The translations under genes and the position numbers were made by a program. Positions 24,798-34,900 of a stretch of DNA of 64,000 bases are shown here, piece after piece. Position 1 is the stretch's first letter; every line of letters begins with the position of its first letter. The notes under the pieces are model-generated. The model did no database searches and had not been told where the DNA came from. It saw only the letters and a program-made list of their open reading frames with translations. Origin of the DNA: an uncultured Lentisphaeria bacterium (GTDB lineage Bacteria > Verrucomicrobiota > Lentisphaeria > Victivallales > UBA1829); the NCBI GenBank assembly GCA_905197955.1, contig CAJKAR010000015.1, positions 1-64,000 of the forward strand. Reading direction: 5' to 3'.

Positions 24798-27700
24798 CTT
24801 TGCCTCCGTCTTCCGCAGAATCATCCGCGGCCAGAGCGAGGGTTCATTGTTGACATGCGCTCCGTTGTTTGCGGAAAGATTCACGCCTTTCCGTCCGGGC
24901 AGTTCCTTCGGATCATCCTTGTCGTGAACGTGGAGGGCGAATCCGGCGGGGAAGCCATCCCGCAGTGCAAGAGGCTCCAGGCACGACTGCGGAAATACAA
25001 TGTCATACACATAACCATCCGGTGTTCTCGTGAAAGTGCAGGAGATCCGTTTTGCAGACTCCTCTTTCGAAAGCATCGCGACACCTCCGGCAAGCTGGCT
25101 CTGGACCTCGTAAAGACGATAGATGCGGCCCGGACCGCTCTTTCCTTCCGGATTTCCGTAGGAAAAATCGTAGCGGTAGTCGTCATCATCGTATCCGGAC
25201 CGCCCGGAGGAGATACCGTTTGCGCCGCAGTCAAAATAAACCTCCAGACAGCCATCCAGCAGATACAGACGCGATGCGGCGCCATCCGCATGGAACCGTT
25301 CCGGCTCCGCGACAAAGCGGTCGTCGGCGACCTCCACGCGCAGATAGAGATTCTTCTCGTTCCACGCCAGACGGAACTGCGCCGAGAAATCCGATTTTCC
25401 CCTCCATGACGCACTGTTCCATTTGTAGAGATTGTGCAGAGGCAGTGCCGGAATCCGCCCCCACTCCGGTTTGTCTTTCGTGTACGGCACATAGAAGTAA
25501 TTCATGTTCCACGAACCTTTCACAGAAGCCCCGTTTTTCAGCGCGGCGGTATAATCGGTCGAAAAACGGAAGAGTTCGCCGAACGTATTTTTCCCGCGTT
25601 TCTCCAGGATCTGTTCCTGCTTCCGGTTCGGATCGACGCGGAACGGAAGTTCTCCGCCGTCATAACGGAAGGTGCCCTCCTGCGGACGACCTGTCAGATT
25701 GCAGAATCCGGCAACAATGTTTCCTTCCCGGTCCGGATGGATCTCCACGCGGAGATTCGACTCTCCGCCGATGACTTCGCACTCCCGCAGAGCATTCCGC
25801 AGAACAGCGGGATCCTTGTGCTTCAGGAAGAGCGGAGCGGCCGTCAGAGGAATCGTCACGATGCCGTTTTCGGCGTTGACCTCGCGCCGGTTGCCCATCA
25901 GGTCGATGAATTCCGGAAGCTCTCCGGGGAAGCGGACATGCAGGACGGGTCCGCGTTCAAGTCCATCCTCGACCTTGTCGCTGACACACCAGATCGCAGC
26001 AACGCCTCCGTTGACCTTATCCCGGTAGACGTATCCGCGCACCCCCGCCGCGGGACGCACATCCCCTTCAAACACGGGATCCCCGAACAGATTCCCCAGC
26101 GTGTTCACCGCATTCATCATCGGATACGGAATCAGATAGTAATCCAGAAACAGATTGCTCGCCCAGAAATCCATCCGACGGATGCGCGGCCAGTACTTCA
26201 GGCAGATCAGATAGGTTCTGGCAAGCCACGCCGCCTGATTGAATTCCCGCAGACCGAAATCGTAGGTCGGCTTGGAGTTGCTCCGGTAAGGATCCTGCCA
26301 CATGCCGCACTCCCATTCGGGAACATTCATGAACGGGATGTTGAAGCCTTCCGTGTAATAGATGGGTTCCTTGTCGTAGCCGTATTTCTTCAGGAGACGG
26401 ATAAAATAGGCGGTCTCCTCGTCGAGATCGTTGACACCGGCCTTGGTCCCGTCCAGGTTCCAGTAGACGTGGGTGGCAAACGCCTCCCAGCGCAAGCCGA
26501 GTTTCTGTGTCGAGGCGATGAACTTCTCCGTGGCGTCGCGCCCGCGCAGACGGCTGAATCCGGCGGTGCCGCCATCCGGAAAAGTGATCGCATCGGGTCT
26601 GGCGCGCTTCACGCCCTTCTGAAAACCACGGAGCAGTTTTGCCCATTCGTCGTAGCGGTCGGCACGGAGAAGTTTCGTCCGGTTCTCAAGCTCGTGATTG
26701 AACGACCAGCTCTTTGCACGCGGATTCGCCTTGACATATTCGTAGGTAATCTCCTCAACGCGCTTCTCATCCGCCGGTGTGATCTTCTCGGCATCCTTGA
26801 TGAGCGAAGTGAGATAATCGCGATCCTCCGCCTTCTCCATCCGGAATCCGCTGTGCCCGCCCATCGACCAGACCATATTGGCGATCCGGTAGCGGTCGAG
26901 AAGCTCCAGAGCGTAATCGTTGAACCCGTAGAGACGTCCGTAGCCGGTCGAACCGAGTCCGATGCGCATGTGAAGACGCGCAAGATCGTCGCCGCGGGGA
27001 ATCCGCCCGATGTGCATGGAGACCGTCCCGAAGAGATTTTTCGTTGCATGTCTGTTTTCCAGAAAGCGCATCACGCAGAATCGGTAGTAATCGCGATAGG
27101 ATTCGCCCTTTTCCGGATGAAACACCGCCTGAACGACAAAGTTGCCCGTCCCGATCTTCAGATCGTCGAACGGAAGAGCCAGACGATCGCCGCCGCGAAC
27201 CGTGTACGATTTTTTCCAGAGCTCTTTGCGGTAGAAATCGATCAGACTCAGATCCACACGTCCCTTTCCGCCGAAAACTTCGAACTCCGCCCGGACCGGA
27301 GTCCCGGCGTTGATCGTGCTGTCCGGATCGGAAGTGCGCAGATTGCCGGTCAGGGGAACGGTCACAAATTCCGTCGGCTTAGTGCCCTCCTCGACTTGCA
27401 GGTCATCCACCCAGGTCTTCTTGTCGGAAAGATTTCTCAGCTGCACGCCGACCGCGCCTCCGCGGTGCGTAAACGTGTAGGAAAAGCGTCTCCATACCGG
27501 ACCGATCTTATGACGGGGAAATACCGCACCATGCGTAAACTGCATATTCGACTGCGAAAAAGAGATCAGACCAAACAGAAACAGCCGCCCCTCCACCTCG
27601 CCTTTCACATAACAGCTGACTGTGTAGGTCTTGCCTTTTTCCAGAAGCAGGGGCGCAGTCACCAGAATCGCGCTCTTTCCCTGCACCGGGTTCATCAGAA

Positions 27701-28757
27701 GACAGCGCGGACTTGCTCCGCGCCCGTTTTTTTCATCGATCTCGTACTTCGGAATCGCGGAAGGCGTATATTCCGCTCCGCCCGAACGGAACGAAAAATA
27801 GCGCAATCCCTGATCGAAGCTCGGATTCGGCAGAAGATTCCGCGTCACCGGCTTCTGAACGTACATGGCGTCATTCTTCCAGAAGTCGATTCCCGCAACC
27901 GGCGGAGGCGTCTTTCCGGAAAGGGAAACCGCTCCCGGATCAATCAGAATCCGCCGCGTTTTGTCGATCGGCCAGAGAAGCTCCAGCCGTCCGGAAATCC
28001 TCGGCGGAGTGTAGCACGCCTCCAGAAACGCCCCCCAGCTCTGCGGCACAATCAGCGAGATCTTTTTCGCAGGGACAAATCCGTTCAGCGTCACCGATTC
28101 CACCTTACCGGCATATGCGGCAAGATCCTGACGCGGAGACTCCCGGAATCTGGACTCCGGCAGCAGATCAACATCCTTCCCGTTCACAGCGATCTTCATC
28201 TCCCGGTACTTCCGCGGAAATTCTATCACGGGAGAGAGACGGAATGAACGAAGTCCGGCAATCGTTTCCGCATCCACTCCGGGATCCCATGTCAGAGAGA
28301 TCAACCCATCGCGCTCCGGCTTGAGCGTAAACGAGAACACAGCGTTCCGGCCATCCGGCAGGCGATAGGTCTGAGAATAGGTGATCGTACCCGATTTCCG
28401 ATCATACCGAACCTCCGGTTTCGTTCCCGGAGCGCTCCGGAAGGGCATTCCGCCATTCCCGGGAAAGCTGCCGGTAAAATAGATCCGGCAGACCTCTTCC
28501 CCGTCGGCGGAAACAACGATCTTCCAGTCCGGACTGATCCGGGAAAAGGAATCTCGGAGACGCAGTCCGACCCGCTTGTTTCCCGCCGTCAAAGCCACCT
28601 GTTCCACCGTCCGGCTGCCCATCGGCAAGCTCTTGACTTCCAGAACCGGAATCTCCCGTTTCTGAGTCTCTGCGGCAAACGGCGGAGCATACTCCGGCAG
28701 TTCCGCTCGAAGAACGGCAAAACTCAGAAAAAGAAACATTCCACACAAAACTCTCAT
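24783..28757 (-). CDS. giant secreted glycoside hydrolase-like protein with CBM-like modules
   Basis: 1324 residues with a signal peptide (MRVLCGMFLFLSFAVL, then RAE). Residues about 30-305 form a domain shared with the whole neighbouring 270-residue protein. Residues 320-470 resemble a CBM4/9-type jelly roll (NLLPNPSFDQG). A TIM-barrel region follows, with E689 (SFNHELENR) as candidate acid/base and E803 (YYTEGFN) as candidate nucleophile, similar to GH39/GH5-like clan A enzymes. Residues about 1130-1310 look like a CBM9/DOMON-type beta sandwich (NLYLRVEVADDRF). It should act outside the cell on a complex glycan. It overlaps the upstream gene by ATGA and is the last gene of its cassette. Confidence 0.75.
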   Translation of the reverse strand: MRVLCGMFLFLSFAVLRAELPEYAPPFAAETQKREIPVLEVKSLPMGSRTVEQVALTAGNKRVGLRLRDSFSRISPDWKIVVSADGEEVCRIYFTGSFPGNGGMPFRSAPGTKPEVRYDRKSGTITYSQTYRLPDGRNAVFSFTLKPERDGLISLTWDPGVDAETIAGLRSFRLSPVIEFPRKYREMKIAVNGKDVDLLPESRFRESPRQDLAAYAGKVESVTLNGFVPAKKISLIVPQSWGAFLEACYTPPRISGRLELLWPIDKTRRILIDPGAVSLSGKTPPPVAGIDFWKNDAMYVQKPVTRNLLPNPSFDQGLRYFSFRSGGAEYTPSAIPKYEIDEKNGRGASPRCLLMNPVQGKSAILVTAPLLLEKGKTYTVSCYVKGEVEGRLFLFGLISFSQSNMQFTHGAVFPRHKIGPVWRRFSYTFTHRGGAVGVQLRNLSDKKTWVDDLQVEEGTKPTEFVTVPLTGNLRTSDPDSTINAGTPVRAEFEVFGGKGRVDLSLIDFYRKELWKKSYTVRGGDRLALPFDDLKIGTGNFVVQAVFHPEKGESYRDYYRFCVMRFLENRHATKNLFGTVSMHIGRIPRGDDLARLHMRIGLGSTGYGRLYGFNDYALELLDRYRIANMVWSMGGHSGFRMEKAEDRDYLTSLIKDAEKITPADEKRVEEITYEYVKANPRAKSWSFNHELENRTKLLRADRYDEWAKLLRGFQKGVKRARPDAITFPDGGTAGFSRLRGRDATEKFIASTQKLGLRWEAFATHVYWNLDGTKAGVNDLDEETAYFIRLLKKYGYDKEPIYYTEGFNIPFMNVPEWECGMWQDPYRSNSKPTYDFGLREFNQAAWLARTYLICLKYWPRIRRMDFWASNLFLDYYLIPYPMMNAVNTLGNLFGDPVFEGDVRPAAGVRGYVYRDKVNGGVAAIWCVSDKVEDGLERGPVLHVRFPGELPEFIDLMGNRREVNAENGIVTIPLTAAPLFLKHKDPAVLRNALRECEVIGGESNLRVEIHPDREGNIVAGFCNLTGRPQEGTFRYDGGELPFRVDPNRKQEQILEKRGKNTFGELFRFSTDYTAALKNGASVKGSWNMNYFYVPYTKDKPEWGRIPALPLHNLYKWNSASWRGKSDFSAQFRLAWNEKNLYLRVEVADDRFVAEPERFHADGAASRLYLLDGCLEVYFDCGANGISSGRSGYDDDDYRYDFSYGNPEGKSGPGRIYRLYEVQSQLAGGVAMLSKEESAKRISCTFTRTPDGYVYDIVFPQSCLEPLALRDGFPAGFALHVHDKDDPKELPGRKGVNLSANNGAHVNNEPSLWPRMILRKTEAKPVRK

Positions 28758-29566
28758 TTGCCGCTCCCTTCCTTCGAATCGGCGCCGGTACCGAAATCAA
28801 TGAGAATATTCCGATCGTTCGAGATCGCCCAGTTCCGCTGAACCGTTCCAACCGGCACCTTTCCTCCGGCAAGACGCTCCATCACCGATCCCCAGCAGAG
28901 CGGCAATGTGATCTCCACACGCTTTGCCGGATCCCCCGTATGGAACCGGAGACGAGAAACTTTCCCGAGATACGCAGGAAACTCCGCCCCCCTCCGCTGC
29001 TTGAGACTCTCCAGATCGTTGAAATGAATCTTCTCCGCTTCCACCAACTGGAATCCCCCCTCCCGGTAGCGCGGAGGCAATTCCACCACCGGCTTCAATG
29101 TAAAATTCGGAATACTCGCCAGATCCTTCTCCGGAATTCCAGGATCCCAGCTCAGCCGCACCCGTCCGGGACCTTCCGGAGCAAGCGTGAAACGGAACTC
29201 CGCAATGCGCTTGTCCGGGAGCTGATACTCCTTGCAGTACGAAATTGTATTCTTCGTCCGGTCAATCGCGACCCGTTCCTTTCCCGGAATCGTTTTGAAC
29301 GGGAACCCCCAGCTTCCGCGGAAACTGCCGAGAAAATAGATCCGGCAGACCTCCTCCTTTCCGGCATAGACTCCGATTTTGAAGTCCTGTCCGGCAAAGC
29401 GGGAACCGTAAAGCTCCCGGAGTCCGACGCGCTTGTCTCCCTCGACAAGCGAAGGCTGCTCCAGAGAAGCGCCCTTTGACTGAAATGTCCCGACCTTCAG
29501 AACGGGATCCGCGAAGACAGGCAGAAAAATGCCCGTCGCCAACAGCAGACAAAATTGTTTTTTCAT
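28754..29566 (-). CDS. secreted protein consisting only of the hydrolase N-terminal domain
   Basis: 270 residues with a signal peptide (MKKQFCLLLATGIFLPVFA). I do not recognise the family. Most of the mature protein aligns by eye with residues about 30-300 of the 1324-residue protein encoded next: shared blocks include KRVGLR, EEVCRIYFLGSF versus EEVCRIYFTGSF, LSWDPGIP versus LTWDPGVD, and RNILIDFG versus RRILIDPG. It is therefore either a duplicated accessory domain or a glycan-binding module that works alone. Translation is coupled to the hydrolase by an ATGA overlap. AAAGGA precedes its ATG. Confidence 0.8.
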   Translation of the reverse strand: MKKQFCLLLATGIFLPVFADPVLKVGTFQSKGASLEQPSLVEGDKRVGLRELYGSRFAGQDFKIGVYAGKEEVCRIYFLGSFRGSWGFPFKTIPGKERVAIDRTKNTISYCKEYQLPDKRIAEFRFTLAPEGPGRVRLSWDPGIPEKDLASIPNFTLKPVVELPPRYREGGFQLVEAEKIHFNDLESLKQRRGAEFPAYLGKVSRLRFHTGDPAKRVEITLPLCWGSVMERLAGGKVPVGTVQRNWAISNDRNILIDFGTGADSKEGSGK

Positions 29567-29600
29567 CCGTATCCTTTCGTTGTTTCTTTATTTGAAAATC

Positions 29601-30326
29601 TTATTCCTGCTTCCGGATTCCCTCGGAGAGAATGCCGATTCCCGGATTGGATTCCCCCGACCACTGAAGACGGGCAAAGATCCGTCCCTCCACGTGGCCA
29701 TCCAGGAACAGAATGTTCGCCAGACCGTTTGTCGCCGGACCACGATCATAAACCGTCAGATCGCGGTCATCCCCCGCGCCATGGCGGTGGTAGAAAAAGT
29801 AAATGCTCCCGCGAGTCGCCGCATTCAAGCGGGAGTCGCCGCAGAACACAGCTGCGGAGGGACGAAGAGCATCGCCTGTCTTCCGATACGGAAACACCGT
29901 CGAATTCCCCTCCTGTGGACCGCCCAGCAGGTATGGATTGCCCAGAAAGTGCCCCACATAAAATGTTTTGTTCCATCCGGCCTTCCGTGTCTCCGCAGGA
30001 CAGAGAAAGCTCCCCCCGTCGCGATGATTGTAGAACACTCCGTAAGGCGGATTCTTTTTCTGCGCCGAAGTCCATCCCGAAAGCACCGCGGGCCATGTCC
30101 CGTAAGGATCATTCTTCTGCGCATAATTAGGAAGAATCCATTCATCCCAGTCCCCGGAATACATGGCCTGCGCCGCACCAATCTGCTTCTGAACACTGAT
30201 ACAGCCGGAACTGAACGCGGAATTCCGCGCCTTTCCCAGCGCAGGAAGAAGAAGAGAGGCAAGAATCGCAATAATAGCAATCACAATCAATAACTCGATC
30301 AATGAGAATGAATATTCTCTTTTCAT
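29601..30326 (-). CDS. type II secretion-like pseudopilin, H-X9-DG class
   Basis: 241 residues. The N-terminal helix YSFSLIELLIVIAIIAIL holds the conserved Glu5, with Ser instead of Gly before the expected cleavage site. The C-terminal part contains NILFLDGHVEG, the DGH box of the family. AGGAGG lies nine bases before the ATG. It lies between the GntR-solute-binding regulator and the two secreted proteins, the same company the other two pseudopilin genes of this window keep. Likely an inner-membrane pseudopilus subunit that serves export of the neighbouring hydrolase; that link is inferred. Confidence 0.87.
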   Translation of the reverse strand: MKREYSFSLIELLIVIAIIAILASLLLPALGKARNSAFSSGCISVQKQIGAAQAMYSGDWDEWILPNYAQKNDPYGTWPAVLSGWTSAQKKNPPYGVFYNHRDGGSFLCPAETRKAGWNKTFYVGHFLGNPYLLGGPQEGNSTVFPYRKTGDALRPSAAVFCGDSRLNAATRGSIYFFYHRHGAGDDRDLTVYDRGPATNGLANILFLDGHVEGRIFARLQWSGESNPGIGILSEGIRKQE

Positions 30327-30347
30327 CCGTAAATTCCTCCTGTTTTT

Positions 30348-31706
30348 TTAAAGTCTGAAGTATTTCTTTTTCACATCCATACGCTCCAGAATGGCTCCGG
30401 CATCCAGATGGAAAAACTTATGATCCTCCAGCAGCATGGAGAGCATGACGCGCTGCCATTCTGTGAAGATCTGTTTTTCAAAAATTCTTGTTTCACCTTT
30501 TCCGGGAAAGAACCCGGCGTTCTCGTTGCGCCGATTCCAGAAATGCTCCGTGGGCAGAATGTCGCGGTTCGCGGAGATCTGACCGGTAATGCTGCAAAAC
30601 TCTGTCTGGAACTCACGGGAAACCATGATTTTCATCAGATTCCAGACTCGGTTGCGCTCCTCGGCTGCGATATCGTGCCGCAGATACGCCTTCAGCACCG
30701 ATTCCGACAGCAGATGAAAGCGCTTTCCGGTACAGTCCCGATACGGCAGATATTCCAGAAAATCCACCTGTTTATCCGGACGTTCCGGCTGACCGTTCTG
30801 CCTCGTCAGCCAGCAGCCCACCTTGAAGTTCAGCACCGCCCCATTGTGAAAGAAACTGCGGGGATCGTTGACGCGATCCCGGATCAGCACCGTATCGCGC
30901 AGGATCTCCAGAAAGCGGAATCCTCCCGGCGTATGGAACAGAGGCGCATCGCCCTCGTATGTCTCCTCGCGGAACGGACAGAGCATCAGCAGAACCGGCA
31001 GGAAATCCTGAAACAGAAACGATTCCGAATCCCGGTAATCCATGCTCGCAGGCTCGATCCCAAGCGATCGGCATTTTGCGGAAAAATCCGTCCACCACTC
31101 AAAATCCCCGGTCAGATCGGAGAGCTGAAATCCGGTCCGCTCCAGCAAAGCCCTGTTCACGCCGATCTGATACGTCGTGCTGGTATACGGGAGACAATCC
31201 TCGTAGTTGAGTCCTTCGACCGTGGCAAGACCGCCGATCACTTTCTCGTAATCCGGAAACTGTGTCAGCTGCGCCGGCGGAAGATTATCTTCCTTCAGAA
31301 ACGCCGAATACACCGAAAGCGCCGCCTTGTAGTCATGCATGCAGCGACGCTGCGTCTGCCGGTTTCCCAGATCCTCCACCGCCTGAATGTCAAAATCCAG
31401 ATGCAGCGATGCATTGACCAGATATTTGTTCAGAAGTTTCCGCATGTCCGCAAAGGAAATCGTCGTCGGATGAATGTTGATCAGCACCCTGAGACTCCCG
31501 CTCCCCGCGATATAGGATCCCTGGCCCCGGCGCGTCTCCACAAGCCCCTCCTCCGCCAGCTTGTTGATGATCGAGGATACCGTCAGATAACTGATGCCGA
31601 ACATCTCCATCATCGATTTGTACGAAGGCAGTTTGTCTCCCGGCATCAGCTCTCCCTGCTTCCGCCGCGACACGATGTAATTCCGAACTCGATCTATGTT
31701 TTTCAT
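30348..31706 (-). CDS. GntR winged-helix regulator with extracellular solute-binding-protein-like sensor
   Basis: 452 residues. Residues 1-70 are a GntR winged helix (LPSYKSMMEMFGISYLTVSSII, then VETRRGQGSYI). The remaining 380 residues do not look like the usual LacI-type, UTRA or FCD effector domains. They resemble an ABC-transporter solute-binding protein of the MalE/SBP family 1 type: LPYTSTTYQIGVNRALLERTG is the common signature of that fold, with a tryptophan-rich segment after it. It has no signal peptide. It probably senses an oligosaccharide in the cytoplasm and controls the downstream pseudopilin-hydrolase genes. A strong promoter lies just upstream. Confidence 0.78.
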   Translation of the reverse strand: MKNIDRVRNYIVSRRKQGELMPGDKLPSYKSMMEMFGISYLTVSSIINKLAEEGLVETRRGQGSYIAGSGSLRVLINIHPTTISFADMRKLLNKYLVNASLHLDFDIQAVEDLGNRQTQRRCMHDYKAALSVYSAFLKEDNLPPAQLTQFPDYEKVIGGLATVEGLNYEDCLPYTSTTYQIGVNRALLERTGFQLSDLTGDFEWWTDFSAKCRSLGIEPASMDYRDSESFLFQDFLPVLLMLCPFREETYEGDAPLFHTPGGFRFLEILRDTVLIRDRVNDPRSFFHNGAVLNFKVGCWLTRQNGQPERPDKQVDFLEYLPYRDCTGKRFHLLSESVLKAYLRHDIAAEERNRVWNLMKIMVSREFQTEFCSITGQISANRDILPTEHFWNRRNENAGFFPGKGETRIFEKQIFTEWQRVMLSMLLEDHKFFHLDAGAILERMDVKKKYFRL

Positions 31707-31740
31707 GCGAACCGCTCAACTTATTTATATTACGTTTAAA

Positions 31741-31769
31741 ATTATAGCATATTCAAAAACAAAAAACAA
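31741..31769 (-). promoter_or_regulatory. promoter of the GntR-SBP cassette
   Basis: On the minus strand TTGTTT, 17 bases and a perfect TATAAT (31741-31746) lie 34 bases before the start codon of the GntR-SBP gene. Confidence 0.65.
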
Positions 31770-31854
31770 GAGGCTCTTTAGAAAAAAACAACAGAAAAAA
31801 GAAAGATTTTTACTTTTTACGCAATATAAATATGTTTTACACAAAGTCATGATA

Positions 31855-31893
31855 GAAAAAGAACCCGGACTCCGTTATATTGAAGTCCGGGCT
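31855..31893 (-). terminator. terminator after the 1083-residue hydrolase gene
   Basis: Read leftward, AGCCCGGACT pairs with AGTCCGGGTT and is followed by CTTTTTC. It lies 43 bases after the hydrolase stop and separates the two leftward cassettes. Confidence 0.75.
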
Positions 31894-31935
31894 CTCCGGC
31901 AGAATGGAAAAGAAAAATGGAACGATGAGAAAAAA

Positions 31936-34900
31936 CTATTCCATCTTTTCACGAATCTCGAACTTCCGGATCTCAAAAGAGGAATCCGGCTGTCTCCAGG
32001 TGAAGAGGAAACACTGCATGGCTTCTCCTTCCAGAGGAACCTGCATTTCGACTTTCATCGGGACAAACTGATCGGTCAGAAGCAGCGGAGTCCCTGGCAG
32101 GTTCCAGCGAGGAATTCCCTTTCCCGCGAGAAAAGCCTCCAGACGTCCCTTTCCCCGCACCTCGAACGAGACCGTATAGACCATTCCCGGAATCACCTTC
32201 ACCGGAACAGAAGCAATTCCAGCCCCCGCCATCGGCACCACCCCATTCTCCGCTTTCAGAGTCGAGACCACTTTGACCGAGCCAGCAGCTGAATCAAAGG
32301 AAAGCTCCGACTGCTGGAAACGATTTCTCAGCTCCTTCTGTCCGACAAGGGTCTTTCCGCTTCCGCGCAGGCTGAGGGTTCCGAATTTAGCGGGACTCTT
32401 CCGATCTCCGATACCACCGCCCCAGGTGAGATATCCCACACGTCCGGCTCCGTCGTTGTTGTTGACCAGAAGAGAAAAACGCAGAGGACACATTTTTCCG
32501 GGAACCATCGCAAACGGATAGAGTTCGGAAGCGGCGATCCACAGTTTGTAGATCGTGAGATCTCCGCGGCGCTCGACGATTCCCGTTCCGAATTTCAATT
32601 TCTCTCCGGGCTGAGTCAGGCGCTCCGGAATATCTCCGCCGACAGATGCCATCATCACTTTGGTCAAATAATGATTATGTGCGGAAAAGAGGAATTCGGT
32701 CATGGATTTGCGCTGTCCTTTTCCCTCGCAGTCGATGGCAAACTGAAGACTGTCACCCATCCAGTATGGAATCGGTTTTCCTTGTTCATGCTCCGGCACA
32801 GGCGTATGGATCGCATCCCGGACTTCCACACAGATTTCGAGTCCTTTCGGATTCAGCGCCACGGCAAAACGACCGGCATAAGTCGATGGCTTGCCGGAAG
32901 GAATCAGCGAATGATACTCCGTCAACGGAATCCAGTGGAGATCCTTCCGCAGATTCCATCCATCGGAAAACAGGGACTTCTCCTGATAACTCCCACGGAA
33001 ACGGTACTCCATCTCCTCGGACTCCTGATATGGCTCAATCCGGCTGAGAACCGTCCATTTTGCCGATCCGCTCAGATCGGGCTTTTCCGCATAATACACC
33101 ACCTGCGGAGAGAGACGCATGGAGGATGGATTTTTCACCGTTCGGCCTTCCCAGTCGAGCACCCGGGCGGAACGGACCGCCGAAGCTAGAGCGGAAGGAA
33201 GTTCCACGGCATTTTTCCCCATGTTCCAGAAGATCAGAAGCGGACCGGAAGCACTCTCCAGCGCAACGGCCTGCACATCACCGCTCTCAAAGGACCAGGC
33301 GCCGCGGAATTGGATCTGTCCCGAAAAACGGTCGTAGAGATTCCGCAGGACCAGCGCGGCAAACTTCGGCTCCTGATTCGGAAAGGTTCGGAAGATTCCC
33401 AGAATCTGAGCGCCATCCGGTCTCCGGAAGTCCGCCATTTCCCGCTCGGTTCCGCCGTGCCAGCAGGGACCGAATCCATTATGAGACGCAAACTTTTCTA
33501 CTCCGGTCCTCACCATGTTCAGAAAATCCAGAACCATATTGAACGAAAGCTGTTCTTCGCTCAGGATCACCGGATCAGAAGCGGTGAACAGCGTCAGATG
33601 CCACTCATTGTTGACAAACTGTTTGCGGCCGACTCCGAATTCCTTTCCGATGCGGATATAAGGTTCCGGCTCCGCCCAGGTCCCGTGAAGCGGCAGAATG
33701 TCGAAAAATCCGCCTCCGCCAAGTTCCAGAATCCGGCGGTAAAACGCCTGATACCGCATTCCGACCCCGCCGAATGCAACGGGTTTTCCCGGTGCGGCCT
33801 TCTTCACGGCTCGATATCCGATCTCCAGCATCTTGCGGTAATCCTCCGGGGTCCCCTTCCAGAAAATGGAGTGCCCCGGCAGATGCGGTTCGTTCCAGAT
33901 CTCCCAGGAACGGACCTGCGGATACCGTTTCACAGCGGCTGTCACAAACCGTTCCCACGCCTTCCAGTCGTTCGGAGGATAGAACTGATACCGGGCAGAA
34001 TAGCTCATCTCCGCCGAGTTTTCAGGACGGCTCGTATAAAAACGCGGCGTATCCAGAAGAACCGCGTCAATTCTGGATTGCGGAATTCCATTTTTTGCCG
34101 CCGTCTCAAACATTTTGTCCGCCGTGCTCCAGTCGTAAACGCCGGGAGATTTTTCAATTTCATCCCAGCTCAGCGCATGCAGACGCATGAAATGATATCC
34201 GATCAGCCGGCGCATCCGGAACTCATCCGCGATGTTGCTTCCAAGACGGTAGGGCAGCGCAACGTCGCGCGGCGCCAGACTGATCCCCAGCTGCGGCGGA
34301 ACCTGATCCACCGGACGCGCTTTCGTCGCAGTCACCACAAAATTCTGGAAATCCCGTTCGAACTTCCGCTCTTCCACCAGGCGGTTTCCGTTGATCCGCT
34401 GGGCATAATACTCCTGCACCACCGGAACGCTCTCCCCGGAGGCCTTTTCATAAAAGAAACGAACCGCATAGAAGCCGGGACGTGTCAGCCGGCAGCTCCA
34501 ACCGTTCTGTTCAAACTCCTTCCGTGCAATGGTCCGTTCCGCAACCGCCGTTCCATCACTTGCCGTAACAACTCCTCTGATCCGTTCCACATCCGGCGGC
34601 AGCGTCCCTCTGAACACGATCGGCTCTCCCGGTTCGAACCAGTTTGCAAAACTTCCTCCGCGCAGCCGGTAGAACGAGTCAAACGTAACCTTCCGGACCG
34701 TCAGACTTCCTTTTCCACCTTTTCCGGAACAGGAAAACCGAAGACGCGCGGCAACCGCATTCTCCGGCGCGCATTCCGCCGTCACCGGACGATGAAACGG
34801 AAGCCATTTCCCATTCAGCGCCGGAGCCGGAAATACAAACCACGGATGCTGATGATGACGCCCCAGGACCCGTCCGGAAGCATCAAGCCAGACGACCTCC

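Noticed and set aside
25434..28247. A 937-codon open frame opposite the 1324-residue hydrolase gene
   Set aside because: Antisense shadow of a gene with signal peptide, catalytic glutamates and proper start context.
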